Positions 56,465 to 64,000 of a stretch of DNA of 64,000 nucleotides are shown here, piece by piece (position 1 is the stretch's first letter; every line of letters begins with the position of its first letter). Source of the stretch: Alkaliphilus metalliredigens QYMF (lineage in GTDB: Bacteria > Bacillota > Clostridia > Peptostreptococcales > Natronincolaceae); NCBI RefSeq assembly GCF_000016985.1, contig NC_009633.1, forward strand, positions 2,771,539 through 2,835,538. The letters run 5' to 3'. The notes below the pieces were generated by a model. The model saw only the letters and a program-made list of their open reading frames with translations, was not told where the DNA came from and made no database searches. Position numbers and translations under genes: made by a program.

Positions 56465-56539
56465 TTTGCTGCCCACCTTTCTAAAAGAGAGGAATTAGCC
56501 AAAGCCATTCCCCTCGATCTGATTCATTATGCTCCTACA

Positions 56540-57601
56540 TTAATTTAAGTCTGCCTCTGTTATATATCCACCACCTACTAATAATTCTCTAATGTTATCT
56601 GCTGTCACAACCTGTGGCTCAAGTAATACTGATGGTACATTAAATCTTCCGTTGTCAACTTCACCATTGGTACTAATGCTTTCTCCATTAGCTAATTTGA
56701 TGGCAATATTGATGGCTTCTTCTCCGAGTAATCTTGTATCTTTAAATATTGTCATAGATTGTGTTCCATCTACAATTCTCTTTGCAGCTGATACCTCTGC
56801 ATCCTGCCCTGTAATCGGTACTTGCCCCGCTAGCCCTTGAGCTGTAAGTGCTTGAATCGCCGCTCCTGCTGTTCCATCATTAGGTGCAAGAATAGCATCT
56901 ACTTGATTATCGTTAGCAGATAATGCCGCTTCAACGATTCTCAATGCATTTTCTGGTACCCAATTATCTACCGCTTGTTCTGCAATAACCTCAATTTTAC
57001 CTGCATCAATCAACGGTTGAATATAGCTCATTGCGCCTTGCTTAAATAATGTTGCATTATTATCAGTTGGTGCTCCTGACATAATAATGTATCTTCCTTC
57101 AGGAACCTGCTCTGTGATATATTTGCCTTGAAGCTCTCCTACTTTTACATTGTCAAATGATAAGTAAATATCAAGTTTATCAGTATTTGTGATTAATCTA
57201 TCGTAGGAAATGACTGGTACACCTTCTCGATTAGCTTGTTCTACTAGTGAAGCTGCTGCTGATGCATCATGGGGTGCTAATATTAAAACATCAATTCCCT
57301 GGTTTAAGAGCGCTTCAACCTGTGTAATTTGTTCTTGTATATTTGCATCGGAAACTCTTACAATCAGTTCAATTCCTACTTCAGCAGCATATGCTTCCAT
57401 TCTTTCTTTATCTCGTACCCATCTTTCCTCACGCTGGGTTGGTAATGATAGTCCTACTCTAATTTTCGCTTCTGGTTCTTCGACTACAGTTTCCTCTCCA
57501 GCAGTTTCTTCTGCAGTTTCCTGTTGTCCACCGCATCCTGCTAGCAGTGTAACTACCATTACCATCATTAACAAGAAAGATAATATTTTTTTGCTCTTCA
57601 T
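56540..57601 (-). CDS. xylF: XylF-like sugar-binding lipoprotein
   Basis: A 353-residue binding protein. Signal peptide KKILSFLLMMVMVVTLLAGC with the lipidated Cys at about residue 23, then a type I periplasmic-binding fold. The segments REERWVRDKERMEAYA, VISYDRLI, YLSFDNVKVGELQGKY, APTDNNATLFKQGAM and ITGQDAEVSAAKRIV align well by eye with E. coli XylF. The frame extends to 57637, but GGGGG precedes the ATG at 57601. The first gene of xylFGH, separated from the regulatory genes by a terminator. Confidence 0.9.
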   Translation of the reverse strand: MKSKKILSFLLMMVMVVTLLAGCGGQQETAEETAGEETVVEEPEAKIRVGLSLPTQREERWVRDKERMEAYAAEVGIELIVRVSDANIQEQITQVEALLNQGIDVLILAPHDASAAASLVEQANREGVPVISYDRLITNTDKLDIYLSFDNVKVGELQGKYITEQVPEGRYIIMSGAPTDNNATLFKQGAMSYIQPLIDAGKIEVIAEQAVDNWVPENALRIVEAALSANDNQVDAILAPNDGTAGAAIQALTAQGLAGQVPITGQDAEVSAAKRIVDGTQSMTIFKDTRLLGEEAINIAIKLANGESISTNGEVDNGRFNVPSVLLEPQVVTADNIRELLVGGGYITEADLN

Positions 57602-57945
57602 ACATTTGTCCCCCTTAAGATTTTTTATTATTTTCATTTAACTACCTTTCCTAAACTTAGATCATAAGTCCCTTAGCTACTAGTTATCTCATTGCAAAAT
57701 GTATTGATTTGAGATTTCCATAACTTCGGCTTTCTTGACCTATTGGTATTTAGAAAACGTAGTAAAATCAATAATCAGTCATTGTGGTAAACGTTTTCCT
57801 TTGTTGCCTATACTTTCCTACTTGTTCTAATTATACTACTTGATTCTTTTTTTCATGTGAAATTGCCTCTATAATCTTTTACGATATCCTACACTTTTTT
57901 AACCAATGAAGACCTCATCCGATATATGCTAGTAAGATTTTGTGA
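57602..57945. other. xylF upstream region
   Basis: A gap of about 340 bases that should hold the promoter of xylFGH. A TATAAT on the minus strand lies at 57835-57830 with only a weak -35. A near-palindrome GGTAAACGTTTTCC lies at 57786-57799. The remainder shows no clear structure. Confidence 0.5.
57786..57799. promoter_or_regulatory. candidate LacI/CcpA-type operator before xylF
   Basis: GGTAAACGTTTTCC is a near-perfect palindrome with an ACGT core, as in operators of LacI/GalR-family regulators; compared with the cre consensus for CcpA it has two mismatches. It lies about 185 bases before the xylF start and downstream of the TATAAT at 57830-57835, a position suited to carbon catabolite control. 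Assigned by eye only. Confidence 0.4.
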
Positions 57946-57986
57946 TAAAAAAATCCAGCTACTCATTTGTATCTGAGTAGCTGGAT
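57946..57986 (-). terminator. terminator after the second binding protein gene
   Basis: A perfect 13-bp stem (ATCCAGCTACTCA with TGAGTAGCTGGAT; 57953-57965 and 57974-57986), followed on the minus strand by seven T. It separates the four sensor/regulator genes from xylFGH. Confidence 0.88.
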
Positions 57987-57991
57987 AATCC

Positions 57992-59071
57992 TTAATTTAA
58001 ACTTCGATAAACTTCATCTGCTCGATGGAATCCATCCTTAATAATTGTATCATCTATATTGGTTTTATCTACAGCAATAGGGTCTAAAACATAGTAAGGT
58101 ATTTGATAGTTTCCGTCGGAAATTCGATTTTCTATTTCTAGACTCTCTCCCCTACCCAGCTTCATCGCCATTTGAGCTGTCACCTCTGCTAGTTTTTCAA
58201 TGGGCTTATACACTGTCATGAGCTGAGAGCCTTCCACGATCCTTTGACAAGCTACTAAATCTGCATCCTGTCCCACCACAACTACCTCTCCTGCCAACCT
58301 GTGTTCCGATAGGGCAGCGATCATCCCATCCGCTAGTCCATCGTTTCCTGCTATGATTCCATCGATCTGGACTTGATCCTGTAGTAGCATATCGGTCATA
58401 TTAAAGGCATACTCTTTCATCCAATTTGGAGCCCATTCCTCAGCTATAATTTTAATCTCACCTTTTTCTATCTTATCACTTAATATTCTATCATAGCCTT
58501 CTTTGATCAGCTTCGTATTATGATCTGTGGGAGGTCCATTAATAATCAAAATATTTCCACGTGGTACTTGATTTAAGATGTAATTTGCCATTTTCTCACC
58601 TACACTGACATTATCAAAGGATATATAGAGATCTACATTTGAATTGAGGACTAATCTGTCATATGAAATGACCTTAACACCCTGTCTTTTTGCTTGCTCT
58701 ACAGCTAAAGAAGCTTTTTCTAAATCATTAGGTACGATAATCAGGACATCAATGTCTTGATCTAACAAATACTTCACCTGTTTTAATTGGTCCTGGTCAT
58801 CATTATTGGCATTTTGGACAATAATTTCCCCTCCATATTCTTTGATCTTAGCCATGACAATATCACGATCTTTAATCCAACGCTCTTCTTTTAGAGTACC
58901 CAAAGCAAAGCCAATTCTAACATGCTGACGCTCTCTTTCCTCGGGTCCTTCCACTGCGCCTCCAGTTATATACCCTTCATTGAAAATTTTAACAGTTCGT
59001 GTTATCATACCGACTAAAACAATCAATAGAATAACCACTGTTAATAATTTTAAAATTTCCTTACTTTTCAT
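57992..59071 (-). CDS. membrane-anchored XylF-like binding protein (XylFII-type sensor)
   Basis: A 359-residue XylF-like protein: LKEERWIKDRDIVMAKI, ISYDRLV, YISFDNVSVGEKMANY, GPPTDHNTKLIKEGYD and VVGQDADLVACQRIV. It has an uncleaved-looking N-terminal TM helix (about residues 9-27) and no lipobox Cys, so it is anchored in the membrane. That, and its place next to the kinase and regulator, fits the XylFII sensor described in Clostridium beijerinckii, which presents xylose to the LytS kinase. The ATG at 59071 follows GGAG; the earlier frame start at 59107 would overlap the regulator gene. Confidence 0.83.
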   Translation of the reverse strand: MKSKEILKLLTVVILLIVLVGMITRTVKIFNEGYITGGAVEGPEERERQHVRIGFALGTLKEERWIKDRDIVMAKIKEYGGEIIVQNANNDDQDQLKQVKYLLDQDIDVLIIVPNDLEKASLAVEQAKRQGVKVISYDRLVLNSNVDLYISFDNVSVGEKMANYILNQVPRGNILIINGPPTDHNTKLIKEGYDRILSDKIEKGEIKIIAEEWAPNWMKEYAFNMTDMLLQDQVQIDGIIAGNDGLADGMIAALSEHRLAGEVVVVGQDADLVACQRIVEGSQLMTVYKPIEKLAEVTAQMAMKLGRGESLEIENRISDGNYQIPYYVLDPIAVDKTNIDDTIIKDGFHRADEVYRSLN

Positions 59072-59087
59072 CTTACTCCATTCCCTT

Positions 59088-60677
59088 CTATAAAGATATA
59101 CAAGCACGGTATGCCGTAGGCGTTACACCGGTTATCTTTTTGAAAGCTTTGCTAAAGTAATTTGGATCACTATAACCAATTTCATAACATATTTCTTTGA
59201 TGCTGATACTCTGGTTCTTCAAAAGCTCCTTAGACCTTTCAATTTTTAATTCCGTTAGATAATCAACAAAATTTTTGCCTGTGGACTCTTTGAAAAATTT
59301 ACTGAAATAGTGATAGCTCATATTAATCTCTTGAGCCACATCATTCAAACAAATGTTTTCATTATAATGTTTCTGTATAAAGGCTAATGCCTTTGTAATA
59401 AGTCCATTCAATTCATTTTTTCGAATCTCTTCAATACTGAAAATAATACTTCTTATATAATTTAGGTAGCTATTTTTTAACTCTTTAATATTATCAATTT
59501 TCAGTAGCTGAATTAAATATTTTTCATCGTCAAGTTTTCCCTTCATTTCATAGGGAATATTTCGCTTCATTAAAATCAACAGTTCAATAAGTCTAGATTT
59601 AATTTTGTCTACATCCTCTTCATAGTGATCCATAAGCCATAGAAATATTTCATCGAAAACCTTTAAAAATCCTTCTATATCGTCAATTAGTAGCTTATGA
59701 ATCAGTAACCTTTCCTTGTTCTCTGGATAGGCACTATTCGAATTATAAGTAGGATTCATGTCTTGAAAATGTGTCACCGCTTCATCAGATGACAGACTGG
59801 CAGCAATATATGCCTCATGACATGATTTAGAAAAGTGATCGATTTCATAGTTACCGCCTAAACCAATGGTAAAAGGTAGTTTACTTTGTTTACGCATTCG
59901 CTTCACCAAGTTCTTCGCAATATCGATGCCTTGATTTCTAATCTCATAATCACTTATATTTTTATCTACAGGAATATACGCTAGTAATCGGTCTAGGAGT
60001 GGTGGGCCAATTAAACTATCAGTTAAGTTTTTTAACTCCATCTTAAATATGTCATAAAACCGTTGTTTTTCTAAACTGTAATTTAAATCCGCCTCCATGC
60101 CCTTTGTTTCCTGTACTTCAATCCTCACTGTCATTACATATCCCTTTCTTAAACTCATATTAAAGATATCCTCATAAAAAGCGACGTCCTTAATACTGCC
60201 TCCACTAAAAAGATTTGTGTGAACAAACTGTCCTTCCATAAGTGGAATGATTTTGTTGATCTTTTCCTTTAAAATAATATGTCTGTGCATCACCTCGCGC
60301 TTATTAGAAATCATTTTGATCATATCAGTCATTAAGTTGATTACCTTATTTTTATTTAAGGGTTTCAGCAAATATTCATACACCCCTAAATTGACAGCCT
60401 CCTTTGCATATTGAAAGTATTCATAGGCTGTAATGATTACAAACATTGCATCAACATTGTTTTCTTTAATTTGCTTAATGGCTTCGATTCCATTGATTCC
60501 AGGCATGTGAATATCCATCAAAATAATGTCTGGGCTGGTGATTAATGCCTTTTCAATCGCTTCTCTTCCTGATTTTGCGCTACCAACTATTTCTACATTC
60601 TCAATGTATTTTTCAATAATAAATTGAAGAGATTCAATTACAATATGTTCATCGTCAGCTATTAATATTTTAACCAT
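59088..60677 (-). CDS. yesN: YesN-type response regulator (AraC DNA-binding)
   Basis: A 529-residue regulator. Receiver domain residues 1-120: acidic pocket ADDE at 8-10, phospho-acceptor Asp55 in ILMDIHMPG, and Lys105 in LLKP. A long middle region (about 150-420) is typical of YesN. The C-terminal AraC domain (about 425-525) has two HTHs (ICLNDVAQEINMSYHYFSKFFKE and IKEICYEIGYSDPNYFSKAFKK). It overlaps the kinase gene by 8 bases and probably activates xylFGH. Confidence 0.92.
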   Translation of the reverse strand: MVKILIADDEHIVIESLQFIIEKYIENVEIVGSAKSGREAIEKALITSPDIILMDIHMPGINGIEAIKQIKENNVDAMFVIITAYEYFQYAKEAVNLGVYEYLLKPLNKNKVINLMTDMIKMISNKREVMHRHIILKEKINKIIPLMEGQFVHTNLFSGGSIKDVAFYEDIFNMSLRKGYVMTVRIEVQETKGMEADLNYSLEKQRFYDIFKMELKNLTDSLIGPPLLDRLLAYIPVDKNISDYEIRNQGIDIAKNLVKRMRKQSKLPFTIGLGGNYEIDHFSKSCHEAYIAASLSSDEAVTHFQDMNPTYNSNSAYPENKERLLIHKLLIDDIEGFLKVFDEIFLWLMDHYEEDVDKIKSRLIELLILMKRNIPYEMKGKLDDEKYLIQLLKIDNIKELKNSYLNYIRSIIFSIEEIRKNELNGLITKALAFIQKHYNENICLNDVAQEINMSYHYFSKFFKESTGKNFVDYLTELKIERSKELLKNQSISIKEICYEIGYSDPNYFSKAFKKITGVTPTAYRACISL

Positions 60678-62181
60678 TATTTATTCCACCTCCATCATAT
60701 GGTATCTTCAATGTTACCGTTGTTCCAACCCCTTTTTCACTCTCAATATCAATCACATTCTCTATGTCTGAAATATTATAGTAAAGTCTTAATCGATCAA
60801 TTACATTATGAATGCCGATCCCTGTTGTATGGCCCTTGACAATGGGCCCCGTAGGTTCTAAGGACAAAAGATTTTCAATTTGCTTTTCTGTCATTCCTGT
60901 GCCATCATCAATGACTTTTATTTGAATTTCTCCTTCAACATGTTTTACAACTAAAGAAATTTTCCCTTCTTCCTCTTGATTTTCTAATCCATGAATAAAG
61001 GCATTTTCTACAATAGGTTGAATGATCATACAAGGCATTTTTATCTCTAAAACGCTTTCATCAATCTCTGTACAAAATGCTATCCTACTACCAAATCGTG
61101 TCTTTAGGATATGCATATAATTCCTAACATAGTTAATCTCCTCCGATATATTTACAGGTTCCTCGAGCTTCCTTAAATTGTATCTAAAAAGTTTAGCAAT
61201 ACTCTCAATAAATTCTGATGCGTTATCTGCCCCTTCCATCATAGATAATTGAGAAGCTGCATTAAGAGTATTAAATAAAAAATGAGGATTAATTTGAGAT
61301 TGTAGAGATTTTAATTCAGCGTCCTTTAATAAACTCTTTACTTTCAAATTTTCCATCTCTTGCTCCTTGAGCTTTGTCTCAACGGCAGCCTGTCTTTTGA
61401 TCTCCAATATATATTGCCTAATATTGACCACCATTTTCTCGAATGCCTTAGCCAGTACTTTAACTTCGTCATCTGTTTCAATTTTCACTGGCTCAACATC
61501 AAAGTTACCAGCAGAAATCTGTTCAGCATTATGGGCCAATTCTACGATAGGTCTTGTCAATCGATATGAAAATAAAATGGCAAGAAAAATATTTAATATA
61601 AATGAGCCAATGATAATAATTAAACTAGCATAGCTAATAAAGGTCATATTACTAGTAATCCGCTGATATTCATTTGCTCCCTGTTCTAACTTGTTATCTA
61701 CCAAGCTACTAATATAATATTTGATATGGTCATTGATTTCATTTGCCCGGGTAAAATGTTGGATGTATTCACTACTTATTCTTCCTCGTTTTGCCCTAAC
61801 TGCATCATCTGTCTCCAATAAAAGATTATCAATCATATTGCCTATATTTTTCAGCATAAGTTCATCTAATTCAAAATTCGCTTCTTTAGAAATCTCCCTT
61901 GACTTACGCTGTAAATCATTGTAAATTGTATAATAGTTTAATAAGGCTTCAGATGACTTTGTAGTCAAATACTTCTCAATTTCCATCATAAGTATGTTAA
62001 CATCATTATTCAATTCACTTAGATAAGCATAATCCTCTAGGATCATTTCCACTTGCGACGAGACGATCCTAGCGTTATAATTCGCAAACAGGCTGGTCAC
62101 ACCTAATAAAATTGTAATAATGAGATAGTAAACAATTATTTTCTTTCGAATTCCTACAAATCGGAATATCTGTTTGTTCAT
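60670..62181 (-). CDS. yesM: YesM/LytS-type sensor histidine kinase
   Basis: A 503-residue kinase. TM1 at about residues 14-34, an extracellular helical domain (35-180), TM2 at 181-205, HAMP 206-258, then the His_kinase domain with LQSQINPHFLFNTLN (phospho-acceptor His300) and an ATPase with VENAFIHGLENQ, DDGTGM and GIGIHNVIDRL. The external domain is helical without a sugar-binding fold, so ligands are probably presented by the separately encoded anchored binding proteins on either side. It overlaps the regulator gene by 8 bases. Confidence 0.92.
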   Translation of the reverse strand: MNKQIFRFVGIRKKIIVYYLIITILLGVTSLFANYNARIVSSQVEMILEDYAYLSELNNDVNILMMEIEKYLTTKSSEALLNYYTIYNDLQRKSREISKEANFELDELMLKNIGNMIDNLLLETDDAVRAKRGRISSEYIQHFTRANEINDHIKYYISSLVDNKLEQGANEYQRITSNMTFISYASLIIIIGSFILNIFLAILFSYRLTRPIVELAHNAEQISAGNFDVEPVKIETDDEVKVLAKAFEKMVVNIRQYILEIKRQAAVETKLKEQEMENLKVKSLLKDAELKSLQSQINPHFLFNTLNAASQLSMMEGADNASEFIESIAKLFRYNLRKLEEPVNISEEINYVRNYMHILKTRFGSRIAFCTEIDESVLEIKMPCMIIQPIVENAFIHGLENQEEEGKISLVVKHVEGEIQIKVIDDGTGMTEKQIENLLSLEPTGPIVKGHTTGIGIHNVIDRLRLYYNISDIENVIDIESEKGVGTTVTLKIPYDGGGINNG

Positions 62182-62192
62182 ATTTTCACCAA

Positions 62193-63206
62193 CTATTCTA
62201 AAAATTCTAGTCTTTCTTCATACTCATGGAGATTTTCTCTTTTAATTACTTTCACCCCAGTATCAATGAAGCTGGACACATTATTTTTCTCTTTTATATC
62301 AATGAGTGCCTGCACACTTTCATATCCCATTCTGTAAGGATCACTCATCACTGTGCCATAAATAATTCCCTTTTCTATATACCGTAGGGTACTTTCTGCG
62401 TCTCCAAATCCAATCATTGTGATTTCTCCAACTTTGTTTTGATCTATGATGAGTTGCACGCTCCCAAGGGTGTCCACAGATGTCATTGTAAAAATTGCAT
62501 CAATGTCTTTCCCCCCATTTAAAATGGATTGGGTAATTTCCTCGGCACTTAATATACCCATCCGAGAAGTATAGGTTTGCACAACCTCCATGTCAGGGTA
62601 CTCTTTGAGTTCACTTAAAAAACCATTAATTCTAATATTTTGACTAGCTGCATCTGGTTCAAAATTATTACTAACAATGATTGCAATATTCGCTTTTCCC
62701 CCAGTAGCCTCAACCATCAGTTTTCCTGCTTCTGTCCCTAGCAAGAATCCATTTGTTCCTACAAAAGCGGCCCGATTACTTATCTTATCGTCATTTTCAA
62801 CAGTCACTACTGGGATTCCACCATAATATGCTTTGTTAATCATCGTTGTAAAGTCCTCTCCACTAGAAACATGTGTGATAATGCCATCTACTTCAGATAA
62901 AATTGCAATATCTAGATACTTTAACTCCTCTTCAGGACTATAAAACCTTGGGGCATTAAATTCCACAACAACATTATGATCCCTTGCAGCTTGTTCTGCA
63001 CCTTGTCTAATTTCCTTCCAGTAAGGATCTACTGCATTTTGGCCCACAAAGTAAAAGTGATATCTAGGATTTTCAGTAAAAATGGTTACCTTACTACTCC
63101 TCAACCATAGTAGTAAAATGCCCGTCACACAAATCAAGAATACTAATATAAAAATAAGATATTTAGTTACAACTCCAATTTTTTTGTTATTATTTATTAA
63201 ATTCAT
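62193..63206 (-). CDS. membrane-anchored RbsB-like sugar-binding protein
   Basis: A 337-residue type I periplasmic-binding protein of the ribose/autoinducer group: YFVGQNAVDPYWKEIRQGAEQAA, VDGIITHVSSGEDF, IPVVTVENDD, FVGTNGFLLGTEAGKL and MIGFGDAESTLRYIEKGIIYGTV. The N-terminal TM helix (about residues 14-33) lacks a lipobox Cys, so it stays anchored. It differs clearly from the XylF-like protein encoded at 57992-59071. It lies 11 bases before the kinase gene and is first in the unit. Ligand unknown; a second sensor for the kinase is inferred. Confidence 0.85.
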   Translation of the reverse strand: MNLINNNKKIGVVTKYLIFILVFLICVTGILLLWLRSSKVTIFTENPRYHFYFVGQNAVDPYWKEIRQGAEQAARDHNVVVEFNAPRFYSPEEELKYLDIAILSEVDGIITHVSSGEDFTTMINKAYYGGIPVVTVENDDKISNRAAFVGTNGFLLGTEAGKLMVEATGGKANIAIIVSNNFEPDAASQNIRINGFLSELKEYPDMEVVQTYTSRMGILSAEEITQSILNGGKDIDAIFTMTSVDTLGSVQLIIDQNKVGEITMIGFGDAESTLRYIEKGIIYGTVMSDPYRMGYESVQALIDIKEKNNVSSFIDTGVKVIKRENLHEYEERLEFLE

Positions 63207-63523
63207 AATCCCTCCGTCTATTTTCTGAGATTCATTTTATGCATAATACTTATATGCTACTCTTTTTATTCTACAACTAAGCTCTATATCCCTTGTTTTT
63301 CCAGAGAAAAGCCCTAAGCAATCAAACTTTGTAATTTTTCCTAATAAAACTAAGAGATAAGCTAATTTCTATTTAGCTTATCTCTTAGTTTTATTGCCTT
63401 GGAAATATTCAAATTTCAACATCAATTGTCTATTCCTCACTATTTTTGTCTTTTTACGGCCTAATCAAACAAATTTAGTTTATCAGAAATCTTAGTAATA
63501 CACCTAAGATAAAAGCTACATCA
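63207..63523. other. intergenic region upstream of the sensor operon
   Basis: A gap of 317 bases. It contains a perfect 23-bp inverted repeat (63343-63395) and probably the sensor operon promoter; a weak candidate on the minus strand is TTGTAG, 16-base spacer, TATAAG near 63255-63282. No reading frame. Confidence 0.5.
63343..63395. terminator. bidirectional-looking terminator after the TPR gene
   Basis: A perfect 23-bp inverted repeat with a 7-base loop (arms 63343-63365 and 63373-63395; arm starts AATAAAACTAAG). On the minus strand the stem ends in TTTTATT. It would end transcripts from the TPR gene before the sensor operon. Confidence 0.75.
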
Positions 63524-64000
63524 TCATCTTTCAAACATCATTTGATATGCTTCAAGGTCTCGAAGTAAGTCCAATTCATGGTCTTTTTTCATATATTGGA
63601 TTAAACTTGGACTCAGCTCTGTGGCTCGAATCAAATCCCTTAAGGCTTTTTCTTTATTGTGGCAATAAACATGCAAACAGGCACGATTATAAAATAGTAC
63701 AGCTACATTTTTATTATATATAATTCCCTGACTAATTACATCAAGGGCCATTGTATATTCTTTTTGTTCTTTATATAGTACTGCTAGATTCAAAAAACCA
63801 TAGGGGTAATCTTGATTATATTGAATCGATTTCATATAGTAGTGTATCGATTCTTCAACCCGTTCTAGCTTCTTTAGTATAACCCCCATATTAAATAATG
63901 CCTTATAGTTAGTCGGGTCTATTTCTAAAGCCTTCTCCATCATGATAAGTGCTTGTCCATTTTTATCTAATTCTTCATAGATAGACCCTAGGTTTACATA
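63524..64000 (-). CDS. TPR-repeat protein, C-terminal part, runs off window edge
   Basis: The frame is open to the window edge (158 visible residues), starting YVNLGSIYEELDKNGQALIMMEKALEIDP (in part). At least four tetratricopeptide repeats are visible (for example ALFNMGVILKKLERVEESIHYYMKSIQYN and YGFLNLAVLYKEQKEYTMALDVISQG in part), ending in a non-repeat tail RDLEAYQMMFER. TPR domains mediate protein-protein contacts; no specific role can be given. Confidence 0.85.
   Translation of the reverse strand, partial: YVNLGSIYEELDKNGQALIMMEKALEIDPTNYKALFNMGVILKKLERVEESIHYYMKSIQYNQDYPYGFLNLAVLYKEQKEYTMALDVISQGIIYNKNVAVLFYNRACLHVYCHNKEKALRDLIRATELSPSLIQYMKKDHELDLLRDLEAYQMMFER

Overview
The window is AT-rich DNA from a low-GC Gram-positive, spore-forming member of the Clostridia; gene content and order look like an Alkaliphilus-type anaerobe (inferred by eye, no search was possible). 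Spore markers are an alpha/beta small acid-soluble spore protein and YlbJ. Almost all genes lie on the minus strand. The plus-strand exceptions are tmcAL, ylbJ, rpmB, rqcH and the opuABC operon. TTG and GTG starts are common, and many starts were moved inward here because a Shine-Dalgarno sequence sits inside the longest reading frame.

Region 1 (1-7.0 kb) is the type II fatty acid locus. Its transcription order is fapR, plsX, fabH, fabK, fabD, fabG, acpP, fabF (fabF is cut by the window edge). A good sigma-A promoter and a FapR-like operator precede fapR. Next to it are rpmF and the DUF177 gene (ylbN), closed by their own terminator. Region 2 (7.1-15.3 kb) has ackA diverging from tmcAL (tRNA acetyl-cytidine synthesis from acetate), then ylbJ, a coiled-coil gene, coaD, rsmD, a SASP gene and recG. 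Region 3 (15.4-38 kb) is the conserved housekeeping run yicC-remA-gmk-rpoZ-coaBC / priA-def-fmt-DUF116-yugP-rsmB-rlmN-prpC-prkC-rsgA-rpe-thiN, then rpmB, asp23 and fakA. dapF lies just upstream of yicC.

A 2.1-kb IS1634-type insertion sequence sits just downstream of thiN. It is flanked by 318-bp direct repeats, so the 3' third of thiN exists twice (one intact gene, one fragment). Such long, variable duplications are a known property of this IS family.

Region 4 (38-48.2 kb) contains rqcH, pyrR, rluD-type synthase, lspA, a DksA/TraR-like gene, mtnN, and the division cluster divIVA-ylmH-yggT-sepF-yggS with an HlyD-like adaptor gene at its head. Region 5 (48.4-53.5 kb) has two small membrane proteins of unknown role, the glycine betaine transporter operon opuAA-AB-AC, and a membrane-anchored papain-like (NlpC/P60 or CHAP-like) protein.

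Region 6 (53.6-63.2 kb) is a sugar import and sensing block. A xylFGH-type ABC transporter is preceded by a YesM/LytS-type kinase and a YesN-type regulator. Two different membrane-anchored sugar-binding proteins flank the kinase-regulator pair, one RbsB-like and one XylF-like. This resembles the clostridial XylFII-LytS/YesN xylose sensor but carries an additional binding protein. The window ends in a TPR protein gene that runs off the edge. No rRNA, tRNA, CRISPR array, phage or plasmid genes were seen.
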